From: Nemertoderma westbladi
Taxonomy: Eukaryota; Xenacoelomorpha; Nemertodermatida; Nemertodermatidae
DNA length: 64,000 nucleotides
NCBI GenBank assembly: GCA_032718475.1
Contig: JAUCBJ010004353.1
Location: 1 to 64,000 of the forward strand
Direction of reading: 5' to 3'
Numbering within the stretch: the first letter of the stretch is position 1; every line of letters starts with the position of its first letter. The notes under the pieces were generated by a model. It had not been told where the DNA came from. It worked only from the letters and a program-made list of their open reading frames with translations, and did no database searches. Of the stretch, positions 33,094 to 44,116 are shown piece by piece. Position numbers and translations under genes: made by a program.

Positions 33094-33970
33094 CTACCAG
33101 TTTTGTAATTGTGACTGTTTTTTTAGTTCTAGAACTAAAATTGTTTTACCACCGTGAAACACTATATGCTGTCCTTTATGATCGCGAAGCGTTATACTAA
33201 TTGTATTAACAAATTTTTGATTTTTTAACTGTTTGTAATGAGTGTTTTTGAACTCTTGACTTATAAATGAGTATGGTTGCCATTTTAACGGGATTATCCG
33301 CAAAAGGGGAACCATAGAATGCCCCACGTGGGAAGATTCAATTATATCTGTATATATAAACATTGTATGTCTATCCCTCGTTATATCGCAGGGTTTGGGA
33401 ATTTCAATTCCATTTTTGTCTGAATTTCTAGAGCCTAAACTTAGTAAGATGTCTTCTGGGTTGTAATGTATTGACCAAAACGCGCCAAGACCAAGTATGT
33501 TATTTTTTAAAGACGATAAGCCAAATATATTTATTAAATCCCCGTAGAATTGGAAATAGCGACCCTTTCATAGAATGCAAATGTATTTTCAATGTGTGCT
33601 TGTGATAATTAAACTTAACATCGGAGAAACCATGATGTGCTACGGAATTTTTTTTCAAATATACGGTAATATAATTTATAATTGACTCAACGGAAGCATA
33701 CAGCCCATGATTAAGATCGATTTCAATAAGATTATACGGGGCAATATGGAATGGTATATCCGCATCTTCCATGTATTCGCCACTTTTAATTCCGGATCTT
33801 TGCTCAATATTCCTATAAGTTGATACATATTGTATTTCTTTTAGGCCCACAACCCAATCCGTGGTAATGGGAATAGGTTTGGACAATTCAATTGTAAAAT
33901 CGCTCGGGGTGTTGTTAGGATATTTACCTAGACTGGCGTCAGAAGTCAATGTGAAATGTAAGCGATCCAT
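33094..33970 (-). pseudogene. Polinton-block 'VGL' protein 2 (split)
   Basis: From ATG 33970 the N-terminal half has NNTPSDFTIELSKPIPI and WVVGLKEIQYVS and ends at 33500. The C-terminal half reads FIYTDIIESSHVGHSMVPLL and later ISITLRDHKGQHIVFHGGK up to 33094, a block that is strongly conserved in this family. In the intervening 33364-33499 the C-terminal frame is open (WSIHYNPEDILLSLGS), so one frameshift near 33500 explains the break. It lies head-to-tail with the paralogue at 32496-33092. Function unknown; structural role inferred. Confidence 0.6.
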
Positions 33971-34153
33971 TATTGTATCCTATCAACCCATCGGTGCTTC
34001 GCATAACCAACGAATTTTACCAGGTATTGTTTTTTCCCTGTTTTTTGTATATTACTTTTTCCTTGATTACTTTTTCAATTGGTAAGAACTCAAACGGTTC
34101 TTTCACCTTTTTCATTTCATATTGATAAAATGTCGCTTTAATAACACGCCTAT

Positions 34154-35056
34154 TCAATCCATAACTTCGTACATAGGGTATGGCTCTCGATCCATCCGTA
34201 TTCTAGAAATTTCGAAAATTTCCCAGGTATAGTTAGGTGTATATCCTTTGGAAAATGGTGTTGCGGTTAAACTCAGACGCACTTTATCGCCAACTTTGAA
34301 ATAGACTCGACGCTGTTCGCAGCGTTTCTTTTTATTGGGATGGCCCACACTGCCATATAGTTTTAAAAATAAGTCAGTTTCATTATTTTTATTGACTGAG
34401 TTTGGCGCCATACCGATGGTTCTAATTGAATTATTATATGAAATTACCCGCTTCGGTAATATGTCAATCCATTTCCTATTTTGCCACCTTGTGAACACTT
34501 TATACATTTTCGACTTAAGTGTGCGGTTCAGCCTCTCACAGATGATAGCTTTAAATTGGCTAACTAATGTATAAAAATTAACATTATTATTCTGTAAGAA
34601 TTCTTTCACTAATTTATTTACAAACTCAGTACCCTGATCAACCGCCAGTCTTTTAGTCTTTCTTTCTTCGAATATTGCAGTTAGGGCTCGTTTAATTTCG
34701 ACACCGGTTTTACATTTTAGCCCCAGCACCCATTCCTTGAGACTAAAGCAATCGATGCAAGTAATTATGTAACCATAACCATTATTCTCCACCCTAAAGG
34801 GTTGCGTATCGCATAGATCCGCCTGATATAGATCTCCAATGCCGCCTGTGAAAATTTTTGATGTCGGGTAATGGCGCCTAGCCGGCGCGTGTAGGTAATA
34901 CGTTCGTTGGGAGCTCAACCACTCCTTTGCACGATTTCTCCTAACTTTAGCGGCTTTCACTAGTTTGGTTACGCTCGCGAAACCGGCAGCATTTGAAACA
35001 TCATAATATATTCTTCCCAGTCGTTTGTTTGTTTGATTTTCTACGATTCTCCCCAT
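34154..35056 (-). CDS. Polinton-type DDE integrase (F54H12.3-like)
   Basis: 300 aa from ATG 35056, intact. It catalyses strand transfer of element ends into host DNA. The retroviral-type catalytic core is clear: the first Asp in YQADLCD (about residue 78), the second in LAVDQGTEF (about residue 138), and Glu in ICERLNRTLKSKM (about residue 174). The N-terminal part lacks an obvious HHCC finger in this frame. The C-terminal part (KVGDKVRLSL ... YTWEIFEISRI) matches the SH3-like/chromo-type tail of the family. It is the best-preserved gene of the block. Confidence 0.88.
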   Translation of the reverse strand: MGRIVENQTNKRLGRIYYDVSNAAGFASVTKLVKAAKVRRNRAKEWLSSQRTYYLHAPARRHYPTSKIFTGGIGDLYQADLCDTQPFRVENNGYGYIITCIDCFSLKEWVLGLKCKTGVEIKRALTAIFEERKTKRLAVDQGTEFVNKLVKEFLQNNNVNFYTLVSQFKAIICERLNRTLKSKMYKVFTRWQNRKWIDILPKRVISYNNSIRTIGMAPNSVNKNNETDLFLKLYGSVGHPNKKKRCEQRRVYFKVGDKVRLSLTATPFSKGYTPNYTWEIFEISRIRMDREPYPMYEVMD

Positions 35057-35330
35057 TGGTTGTGTCGAGTCGCGGCAGAAAACACTTGCAATGACAGTTA
35101 ATACTTAATATGAAACGTTACATAAAACATACTACTATTTTAATGTTATCCTACGTTTTGTTTCCACACGTCGATTTATTGTAGTCCTACGTATTGTTTC
35201 TACGCGTCGACACGTTTTGCTCTGGAGGGGGTCACATGGACCCCTCGTCGTTTCAACCAACCACGGCCAATTAATCGTTTTGGTATCCTTAATCATTTTA
35301 ATAACCCCAAAAATGTTGTTTGTCCTGGAA

Positions 35331-35633
35331 TTATTTTGGTGTTTTTCTTATTTTTTTTGTAGTCAGCAATTCAATCAAATGACCAATATTCGCTCTGGGT
35401 ATAAGTTTATTTTCTATATAGAGTTTATTATTATCACTCCACTGTACTCTGTCTTGCGAGAATCGCATTAAATAACTCAACAATTGTTTGGCTTTCTGGG
35501 ATGAAATTGCCACACCATCTAGCGGTTGTATTATATTATTGCTTTTCTTATTATTATTATAAGTATCCGTTAATAAAGTAGAAACTAGATACAACTTCTT
35601 AAAATTTCCAGGGCTAATCTCGCTATTTTTCAT
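35331..35633 (-). CDS. Small conserved Polinton-associated protein
   Basis: 100 aa from ATG 35633, intact. The C-terminal pattern VQWSDNNKLYIENKLIPRANIGHLIELL matches a short protein often seen beside virus-like integrases in invertebrate genomes. The usual form there is W-x-x-x-G-x-(L/V)-x-(I/V)-x-G-x-x-I-x-x-(S/A)-N-I-x-x-L. The function is not known to me. It lies 274 bp upstream of the integrase on the same strand. Confidence 0.55.
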   Translation of the reverse strand: MKNSEISPGNFKKLYLVSTLLTDTYNNNKKSNNIIQPLDGVAISSQKAKQLLSYLMRFSQDRVQWSDNNKLYIENKLIPRANIGHLIELLTTKKIRKTPK

Positions 35634-35659
35634 CGTTGTATATCATTATTAATATATTA

Positions 35660-35940
35660 ATACTATATACTAGAGTTCACGTTCATGGACCGATAATAAC
35701 CTAATTTTGGTGAAAGTCTAAAACAAGGTGTGTAAATGGTTTTCGCGTGGCGTCGCTACTGAGGTATAGACTGAGCCTCAGCACCTTGGTGAGGTGTATT
35801 AGAGTTCGCGTTCTTGGGCTGATAAACAGTTTGCCCTAATGGGTTGAAAATATCACCCTTAACTCTTATACTATCATCCGTTTTTGGATGAAAGTCTAAA
35901 AGAAGGTGTATGAATGGTTTTTGTGTGGCGTCGGTATATG
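35660..35940. repeat. Imperfect tandem duplication near the integrase end
   Basis: TAGAGTTC(A/G)CGTTC..GG and GAAAGTCTAAAA(C/G)AAGGTGT(G/A)T(A/G)AATGGTTTT recur 129 and 177 bp apart, so the left copy has lost about 48 bp. It duplicates the 3' part of the ORF at 35756-36031. Confidence 0.6.
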
Positions 35941-36031
35941 CTTGAACAATAAAATTGCTATTTTTTGATACACTTGCTGCGCTATATAACTTATTTGACT
36001 TGCGTCGCGGGGATTTTTTGTGAAAATACAA
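35756..36031 (-). CDS. Unknown small protein, start not found
   Basis: Open frame of about 91 codons with a basic N-terminus (FHKKSPRRKSNK) and a Pro/Gln/Asn-rich end. The upstream in-frame stop is only a few codons before 36031 and no ATG lies between, so the 5' part is missing or spliced. No family recognised. Grouped with the Polinton block by strand and position. Confidence 0.35.
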   Translation of the reverse strand: MYFHKKSPRRKSNKLYSAASVSKNSNFIVQAYTDATQKPFIHLLLDFHPKTDDSIRVKGDIFNPLGQTVYQPKNANSNTPHQGAEAQSIPQ

Positions 36032-36045
36032 TATTGGGCATTTAG

Positions 36046-37118
36046 ACTTCTAAGCCGTGTTTCTGCCACTTTACTGAAAAAATATAAATATAGTTAAGTA
36101 TATAGTATAGTAGTATGGTAGTACAAGTTAATTATAGTATAATAAAATATTGATAATGAAACAGGAAGTATGATGGCAGGTTTTTGTGAAGCTTTCTGTC
36201 AAACTCTCATCACTCTTACTTTCGCTTAACAAGTCTGTTCGCGCTTTCAGACCTTCAGCAGTTTAACCTGCCAAATTTGGGTGTCTTCTAGATTATAAAT
36301 CGACTTTACCCTATGACGAGTATTTGTTACACTACATTAGCCGAAGCCAGTCTATGCGCGACCATTCACCCGCTGGATATACCCGGGAGACTGGATTCGG
36401 AAGCTTTGACCTTATTGCGGTGTAGGCCTACTGTATTATTCGACTGATCGTTAATATATAATTTCTGACAAATATTATTCACTTTCGGGAAATATTAACA
36501 GTTCCTTTAGGACGTGGCGTTCTAAATAAGTAAACAGAGTTATGACTTATACTAGACACAACGGGATGGCTATGGATTCACATATAAAGCGCATTCTTTA
36601 GGAGATGCTTTGTTATCAGTCACAATCATGCACACTACCGCACAATGCTGCACACCGATCTGCCGACCTTCACTAATTTTAGTCACATATAAAGAGAACA
36701 ACAACCGACTCATGTAGTGCCTATGAAATAGCATTAGATTCACTCCAAAACCACTTTAATGTAAGTCGCAATTGTTATATGTAACCGGTCTCTCACCTTC
36801 AGTATATCAAGAAGATTGGGGGTTTTATGATTATTCACCGATATTATCCAAATATAATAATATTCCATCAACTGATATAATTAATAACCGACAGTAAATA
36901 GCAGTAAAAATGCGGTGTTTGTAGTTGACAATATGATTTGACACACTGACTTGTGATTAGTTTGTGTTGCGGTTTGTGATATGTGATATGATATGATAAC
37001 AGTTATACGTTTCTATGATCAAGCCTACTAATGTTTGGCTAAAGCCTGAAACACAGAAATTCCAAAGCCGGTCTTATGGCTGTGGACAAAATACACATAC
37101 TGACTCAATTGCATGAGT
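36046..37118. other. Intergenic, no gene recognised
   Basis: AT-rich sequence between the Polinton block and the tandem duplication. No ORF, RNA gene or repeat recognised, and no Polinton terminal repeat was found. Confidence 0.4.
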
Positions 37119-39528
37119 TTCTGTATACAATCTCCAACACAGAGTCAAAAAACGCTCTGATTGGTCGACCAAACAAAGAGAGAACAAAGAACAAAGAAAT
37201 GTTACACGTGGACATATCAGCTGTTAGATGTCGTCATGGTAACTACACTGTATCAAGAGGATTTTAGCTTATTGCGACTTAAGATCGCTAGTTATTTCCG
37301 CTAAAGTACACAGCTAGTTATGTCCGCTAAAGTACACATATAGAAGAAATGGCTTTTTATATCCACTAAAACACCTACAGAGTACTTTGCGGGGAAAATA
37401 ACTAGCTAGATCCGCAAAAGCCTTTACACCGCTCCCAGAAAATGGGATTTAATTCTATAAAATATAAAAAATCACAGTTTCTAAAATATAAAAATACTCT
37501 AAACAGTTAGTTTTTCTTACGCGGACGGCGTTTACGCAGTTTTTTGGAGGCTAGCAAGAGTCCTTTTCTCTTTGGGGCGAGCCACTTTACTAGGAGGGCT
37601 ATAACTCCTGGGTAAAGGGTGCAATACAATTGCATCGGAAGGTTTAGGGTTACGGTCGATGTCTCGTCCATTTCGATATGCTTCTCCTCGAGCTGATTTT
37701 CCTCCGCTTATCGTTGGATGCGTTCGTCCAAAACTCTTGCAGAGAATAAGGTTGTCCAAGTTCGATATCTTCTTAGAGATTCTGAATTTCCTGATCGAAC
37801 TGAGATAAAGTTAATTCGTTTACCGCTTGGACTTGCTGCTGCAATTTACGTTTCTCTAAACAATTGTAGGTTCATTTTCCGATCTTTTGACGAATAGTGT
37901 CCAACGCGTTTCGTACAACTCTTTCCTCCACCTTGGTGACAGGTTGTATCGGGTTAAACAGGGACGATGATACAGTTGAATGGCGATATTAGATGTCCGC
38001 GTCCCAATCCGACTAAGTAAGATGGGTGAATATTTAGGGAGCCCACAACCGGAGTGCCACCGACTAACTGTTCGGGTAACACTAGATCTTTGAACAGTGA
38101 GTACAGTTTGTGAGGATCCGTGATACTATTAGGATCAAGAGTCTGAGGTCTAACTAGGGAATGAGGAGGTCTGACCGAGTATTCCGGAACTCTGATCATA
38201 GGTTTATTTAAGGATCGTTTGAATCGAGCGAGCGTAGGTGATACATCGAACAAGTTTCGCTCGAAACTCCCGTAAATATAGCGAGTAAAACCGTGTTTAA
38301 AGCAACGTCTCCGCGGATGTTTATGTCTTTCCATTTGTTGGTTGGGTCTTGGGCATTCATCACAATAATACCAAAGACGCACGTCTTGTAGGGGAAACGA
38401 GGGTGATATTTATTCGGTTTTACAACGTTTCTCTCAAGAATTCCAAATATACGTTGGAGTTACTTCGTTTATCCGGTTCTTTAACATCTTCTCTTTCGAG
38501 TCGATTTCGAATAGAATTTTCGCATTCGATTTTCAGTTCATCGTTCCGACTCCGCTGGTTAGGATACTCAAAACAGTACCATTTCCCTTTTGGTGTCGAC
38601 ATCGTCCGTATCGTGTAAATCGATAGGATGACCAGTAGTTAAGAAGTCCATAAGCGTACCATTACGATGCGTATAGTGAGCAGTGAATTTTCGATAGTCC
38701 AATTCACGCGTAAGTTGCTCCTGGGACATCGGCGGTTTGATATAACGACCATCGTCCTCCGTTGTAGTTGGACTAGCGTCGCTGCGTATCAAGCTATCAA
38801 CAAACGCTTGCAACGGTAGAGTATATTTCTCCCTGATACCAAGATCATCTTCTATCAACTCAGTCATATCTGCTATATGAGTTTATCAATATTATAATGA
38901 GTTTATATTTAGGCTAGCGGGCATCGCTGCCTACCCCTCTCTGCCCCCGGACAGTGCAAGATCCTCAGCGCTGGTGTACTTTCGCCGATGTGCCTATCGC
39001 CAACGTCGTAGCTGCACAACGACCACAACAACCAGCGCGAGTCACCCCACCGTCCGTCCCAAAGGCTTAGATTTACTTCAGGTTCTTACTGGAGAGTTAG
39101 GGCTACTTTCACAATTGCGACTCGCTACTGTAAACACACTTTAGTAGTAACATTCACCTATAAACGCACAAATTCCACACAACTGTCACAAATTGTACAC
39201 ATTCGGGCCATTTGTCCGTTAGTCAGTGCCTTCCAGAATGCCACGTTATTATTATGTATCCTTGGATACTAGCAGTGTGCTATTTGTCCCCTATGCTATT
39301 CAATGGGGCAAGCTTTCTATTGTTCTTTTAACTCACTTCTAATTCTAGCATGGTTGTTGCTATGGTGACATTATGGAAAGCTAGTGGTAGAATTAGGGTA
39401 ATTCTCATGCATACAGATCTGGGATGCTATTTAATAGTAATTCTTTAATTGTCAATATTCCTCTTTATACATGATTTTATGAATTTTATCGGCTATTGAC
39501 TATATATTGGAGATTCTTGCACACTAAC
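37119..39528. repeat. 2410-bp tandem duplication, copy 1
   Basis: Direct repeat of the segment at 39529-41938 at an offset of exactly 2410 bp, with only scattered single-base differences noticed by eye. Units start TTCTGTATACAATCTCC and end TTGCACACTAAC, and copy 1 runs directly into copy 2 without spacer. Each unit includes the broken zinc-finger ORF set and a 26-bp direct repeat (CTAGTTATGTCCGCTAAAGTACACA type, about 37289-37342). Confidence 0.95.
37501..38867 (-). pseudogene. Zinc-finger protein relic, possibly exonuclease-ORF family (copy 1)
   Basis: Minus-strand frames in order. First, MTELIEDDLGIREKY (ATG 38867, 99 codons). Second, an overlapping frame with TPKGKWYCFEYPNQRS and an acidic/basic helix. 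Third, RLWYYCDECPRP followed by RRRCFKHGF (142 codons, 38382-37954). Last, a tail with KRTLASLQ or, in another frame, a Lys/Arg-rich end KKLRKRRPRKKN (37511). The Cys-x2-Cys...Cys-x2-His pattern after an aromatic L-W/Y-Y is similar to LYYQCGSC...ARCSNH of the ORF at 50515-52968. Frameshifts prevent one product. The relation is a hypothesis from spacing and residues; no exonuclease motif is seen here. Confidence 0.4.
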
Positions 39529-41938
39529 TTCTGTATACAATCTCCAACACAGAGTCAAAAAACGCTCTGATTGGTCGACCGAACAAAGAGAGAACAAAGA
39601 ACAAAGAAATGTTACACGTGGACATATCAGCTGTTAGATGTCGTTATGGTAACTACACTGTATCAAGAGGATTTTAGCTTATTGCGACTTAAGATCGCTA
39701 GTTATGTCCGCTAAAGTATACAGCTAGTTATGTCCGCTAAAGTACACATATAGAAGAAATGGCTTTTTATATCCACTAAAACACCTACAGAGTACTTTGC
39801 GGGGAAAATAACTAGCTAGATCCGCAAAAGCCTTTACACCGCTCCCAGAAAATGGGATTTAATTCTATAAAATATAAAAAATCACAGTTTCTAAAATATA
39901 AAAATACTCTAAACAGTTAGTTTTTCTTACGCGGACGGCGTTTACGCAGTTTTTTGGAGGCTAGCAAGAGTCCTTTTCTCTTTGGGGCGAGCCACTTTAC
40001 TAGGAGGGCTATAACTCCTGGGTAAAGGGTGCAATACAATTGCATCGGAAGGTTTAGGGTTACGGTCGATGTCTCGTCCATTTCGATATGCTTCTCCTCG
40101 AGCTGATTTTCCTCCGCTTATCGTTGGATGCGTTCGTCCAAAACTCTTGCAGAGAATAAGGTTGTCCAAGTTCGATATCTTCTTAGAGATTCTGAATTTC
40201 CTGATCGAACTGAGATAAAGTTAATTCGTTTACCGCTTGGACTTGCTGCTGCAATTTACGTTTCTCTAAACAATTGTAGGTTCATTTTCCGATCTTTTGA
40301 CGAATAGTGTCCAACGCGTTTCGTACAACTCTTTCCTCCACCTTGGTGACAGGTTGTATCGGGTTAAACAGGGACGATGATACAGTTGAATGGCGATATT
40401 AGATGTCCGCGTCCCAATCCGACTAAGTAAGATGGGTGAATATTTAGGGAGCCCACAACCGGAGTGCCACCGACTAACTGTTCGGGTAACACTAGATCTT
40501 TGAACAGTGAGTACAGTTTGTGAGGATCCGTGATACTATTAGGATCAAGAGTCTGAGGTCTAACTAGGGAATGAGGAGGTCTGACAGAGTATTCCGGAAC
40601 TCTGATCATAGGTTTATTTAAGGATCGTTTGAATCGAGCGAGCGTAGGTGATACATAGAACAAGTTTCGCTCGAAACTCCCGTAAATATAGCGAGTAAAA
40701 CCGTGTTTAAAGCAACGTCTCCGCGGATGTTTATGTCTTTCCGTTTGTTGGTTGGGTCTTGGGCATTCATCACAATAATACCAAAGACGCACGTCTTGTA
40801 GGGGAAATGAGGGTGATATTTATTCGGTTTTATAACGTTTCTCTCAAGAATTCCAAATATACGTTGGAGTTACTTCGTTTATCCGGTTCTTTAACATCTT
40901 CTCTTTCGAGTCGATTTCGAATAGAATTTTCGCATTCGATTTTCAGTTCATCGTTCCGACTCCGCTGGTTAGGATACTCAAAACAGTACCATTTCCCTTT
41001 TGGTGTCGACATCGTCCGTATCGTGTAAATCGATAGGATGACCAGTAGTTAAGAAGTCCATAAGCGTACCATTACGATGCGTATAGTGAGCAGTGAATTT
41101 TCGATAGTCCAATTCACGCGTAAGTTGCTCCTGGGACATCGGCGGTTTGATATAACGACCATCGTCCTCCGTTGTAGTTGGACTAGCGTCGCTGCGTATC
41201 AAGCTATCAACAAACGCTTGCAACGGTAGAGTATATTTCTCCCTGATACCAAGATCATCTTCTATCAACTCAGTCATATCTGCTATATGAGTTTATCAAT
41301 ATTATAATGAGTTTATATTTAGGCTAGCGGGCATCGCTGCCTACCCCTCTCTGCCCCCGGACAGTGCAAGATCCTCAGCGCTGGTGTACTTTCGCCAATG
41401 TGCCTATCGCCAACGTCGTAGCTGCACAACGACCACAACAACCAGCGCGAGTCACCCCACCGTTCGTCCCAAAGGCTTAGATTTACTTCAGGTTCTTACT
41501 GGAGAGTTAGGGCTACTTTCACAATTGCGACTCGCTACTGTAAACACACTTTAGTAGTAACATTCACCTATAAACGCACAAATTCCACACAACTGTCACA
41601 AATTGTACACATTCGGGCCATTTGTCCATTAGTCAGTGCCTTCCAGAATGCCACGTTATTATTATGTATCCTTGGATACTAGCAGTGTGCTATTTGTCCC
41701 CTATGCTATTCAATGGGGCAAGCTTTCTATTGTTCTTTTAACTCACTTCTAATTCTAGCGTGGTTGTTGCTATGGTGACATTATGGAAAGCTAGCGGTAG
41801 AATTAGGGTAATTCTCATGCATACAGATCTGGGATGCTATTTAATAGTAATTCTTTAATTGTCAATATTCCTCTTTATACATGATTTTATGAATTTTATC
41901 GGCTATTGACTATATATTGGAGATTCTTGCACACTAAC
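39529..41938. repeat. 2410-bp tandem duplication, copy 2
   Basis: Second unit of the duplication. Differences from copy 1 include CCGAACAAAG for CCAAACAAAG near 39580 and one residue change in the zinc-finger ORF. Both copies share the same frame breaks, so the gene was already broken before duplication. Confidence 0.95.
39911..41277 (-). pseudogene. Zinc-finger protein relic (copy 2)
   Basis: Copy of the relic at 37501-38867 with the same three open segments (41277-40978, 41012-40830, 40792-40364) and the same breaks. Codon changes such as FDVSPT to FYVSPT are not obviously constrained. This fits passive duplication, not selection on the protein. Confidence 0.4.
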
Positions 41939-42497
41939 ATACTTAATAGGGTGAATCTCCGCTCCCATGATCTATTAATTAATGGAATTTTGGGAATGTT
42001 ATAAATTGTATAAAAATGACAATTTTATCAAATTCATTAAAAGATGAATTTAAATTTATTCCCGTAAATTTTATTATTTAATATTAAATAGACACAATTT
42101 TATTCCAGAACATGTCTGGGGACTGGGATCCTTGATTCTAGGAAATTGGTCTTTTTAAGAATATCGGTAAGTGCTACGATATCTTAATAGACTAGAATTT
42201 TAAAGGATCGAAAATTTGACAGATTTTGTAAATATTAATAATTAATATTTAGGATGGGCACCAGTTTATTCCAGAACTTGTCTGGGGACGTTAACCACTG
42301 ATTCTAGAATTTTGTCTTTCAAGTATATTGGTGGGTGCCGCGATATCTTAATCAACTAGAATTACAGATGGTCAAAGGGTTTAACAGATTTATTTGCATT
42401 GTACGCTACTGTTAAAGGGACATCACGCTACTATATGTATTATTTAATATACGGTATGAGAGCAATATCGCACTAAGCAATGTCAGTGAGAAGAGGC
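41939..42497. repeat. Intergenic with 167-bp tandem duplication
   Basis: TTTATTCCAGAAC(A/T)TGTCTGGGGAC begins at 42098 and again at 42265, with GATTCTAG, a TTTGTCTTT-like block and CGATATCTTAAT following at matching distances. Two diverged units of about 167 bp. No gene. GAAGAGGC at 42490-42497 is the left target duplication of the LINE fragment. Confidence 0.7.
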
Positions 42498-42793
42498 TAC
42501 TACTACTACTAGGATCGGCATGCTGCATTGCAGCTGCATTTTTAAGAATGCTGTGCCGGCTTGTCAACAAAATTGCACCGCCACAACTCCCTATCATCCA
42601 TGACATTTGCTAGATCATCCGCATCTTTAAGGCCAGTGTCCTTTAAGATGCGTCTCAAGAAAGTCATGGGCCGTCCACCATGCTTATTCACTCCATGAGG
42701 CTGCCAAAGTACAAGATTATGCACTGGCTGGTCCTCACGGCGAAAGCAATGTCCTGCAAAGCGGAGGCGATTTTGTTCTAGTGTCAAGCTTAG
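42498..42793 (-). mobile_element. 5'-truncated LINE (RTE-like family)
   Basis: 296 bp matching the 3' end of the LINE at 6405-10619, starting with the same (TAG)n tail. Flanked by the 8-bp duplication GAAGAGGC (42490-42497 and 42794-42801). A textbook truncated insertion. It confirms the tail and boundary of the full-length copy. The open frame runs into the flank and has no separate meaning. Confidence 0.92.
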
Positions 42794-42801
42794 GAAGAGG
42801 C

Positions 42802-43216
42802 AAGTCGTTTCCAAGGTCTACCCAGAGCTTGGTTTAGCCGAGACACGAGGATCTGAATTTTGCATTCCTAATACTCTACTTTACCAATAATACTTGAATA
42901 TAGTAGGATCTTTATTGTACTTTAATAAGTACGGATATTTCATCTTACTGTAGTTACGTATTTGTAATGTAATACTGCCAGTAAGGAAAGAGAAAAAGAA
43001 TTATTTCTCGCCGTCGCTGTAAATATATAATATATAAGTAATTAAGTAATAAACACTAATATATATTGCACTAATCTACTAAATAATCGCTAAAATAACA
43101 TTCTACTAAATAAAATTAAAGAAAACGATTGTAATAAAATTACATAATAATACGTACCTAAATATAAAATAATAAGAATATAAAATAATATAGTCACACA
43201 CCCACTCCAGCCGTTG
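42802..43216. other. Downstream flank of BEL-2, possible LTR
   Basis: AT-rich. In BEL-2 sense the purine-rich GGCTGGAGTGGG precedes TGTGTGACT near 43202, which could be a polypurine tract and LTR start. No matching copy was found upstream of the BEL-2 gag, so the LTR is not proven. Confidence 0.3.
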
Positions 43217-44116
43217 TTAATTTGGGGAGTCCCTAGATGTTTGCTGGATTAGGGAGGTGGTCGTGGGAAGAGTATCTTGCCTTCCATAGTTTCCGGAGAG
43301 TTCTCTGTCTCTTTCCAGTAAACATAAACGACCAACTGGGCGATTGAGCTGCTGTGTCTCGAAGACAATTCCCGGTTTCTTGAAGTTACGTCGCATGACG
43401 ACGAGTTCTACCGATCGCACCAAACCATCATCCGAGATGTGAGTCTCGATGATACGACCTGTCTGCCACCGCTTACGTGGAAGATCTGAATCCACAATAA
43501 GGACCATGTCTCCAGCGCTGACGTTTTCTTGCTGCGCAAACCACTTAGTTCGAAGTTGTAGCATGGGCAGATAATGTTTTTCGAAATGGTCAGCGAAACG
43601 ACAGGATAACAACTGCATAAGTTGCCAAGTTTGCCGGCAGTATTCGTCTCCGTCTGTGATTTCCGATCGTGGGAGCATGGCTACAGGTTTCTTCAGTAGG
43701 AAGTGCGCGGGTGTTAGCGCTTCCAGGGAATCGGGACTCGATGAGACTGGCATAAGCGGTCTCTCGTTGAGATAGGCGGCGATTTCCTCCATTAGCGTCC
43801 GCAAATGTTCGTCGGTGAGATACGCGCGGCATGGCACTATAAAGTGAAATGCGGTCTTCACGCTCCTGATTAATCTCTCCCAACTTCCTCCCCACCAAGG
43901 GGTGTCGGCGGCGTTGAAGGTCCAGCTAGACGCTGTTACCCTTAGCTGATCGTCCACCTGTCTTTGGTTCCAATCTTTGATGTAAGCTTTGATTTCATTG
44001 TTGGCACCAATGAAGTTCGTTCCCTTATCAGATCTCATCGTGTTACTAGTTCCAAAGCGAGCGATCTGTCGTCGTAAGCTCAATAGGAAGCTGTTGGTCG
44101 ATAAATCGTTCACCAT
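43217..44116 (-). pseudogene. BEL-2 integrase core and C-terminus
   Basis: 299 codons continuing the integrase after a frameshift. It starts at MVNDLSTNSFLLSLRR, has the second catalytic Asp in RSDKGTNFIGANNEI (about 44022) and the Glu in WWGGSWERLIRSVK (about 43885). The C-terminal part carries VSAGDMVLIVDSDLPRKRW, the usual end of BEL integrases. The first catalytic Asp is in the neighbouring frame (TGVDLFGPI near 44210). With the frame break no whole integrase is encoded. Confidence 0.85.

Larger units (their letters stand above)
29267..36031 (-). mobile_element. Maverick/Polinton-like (adintovirus-like) remnant
   Basis: A compact block with every gene on the minus strand: a small unknown, a conserved small ORF, a DDE integrase, a split 'VGL' protein, a second 'VGL' protein, an unknown, a basic core-like protein, a capsid-like protein and an adenain-like protease. 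The integrase plus protease plus capsid-like combination is characteristic of Maverick/Polinton elements. No DNA polymerase B or packaging ATPase is visible in or near the block, and several genes are frame-broken. It is therefore an incomplete, old copy. Terminal inverted repeats were not found, so the limits given are those of the outermost ORFs. Confidence 0.75.

Noticed and set aside
37076-37267. 63-codon + strand frame across the start of tandem unit 1
   Set aside because: It is not preserved as the same frame at the start of unit 2, so it is created by the junction.
42802-43216. BEL-2 3' LTR
   Set aside because: Only a possible polypurine tract and TG start; no second copy was found, so it is described but not called an LTR.
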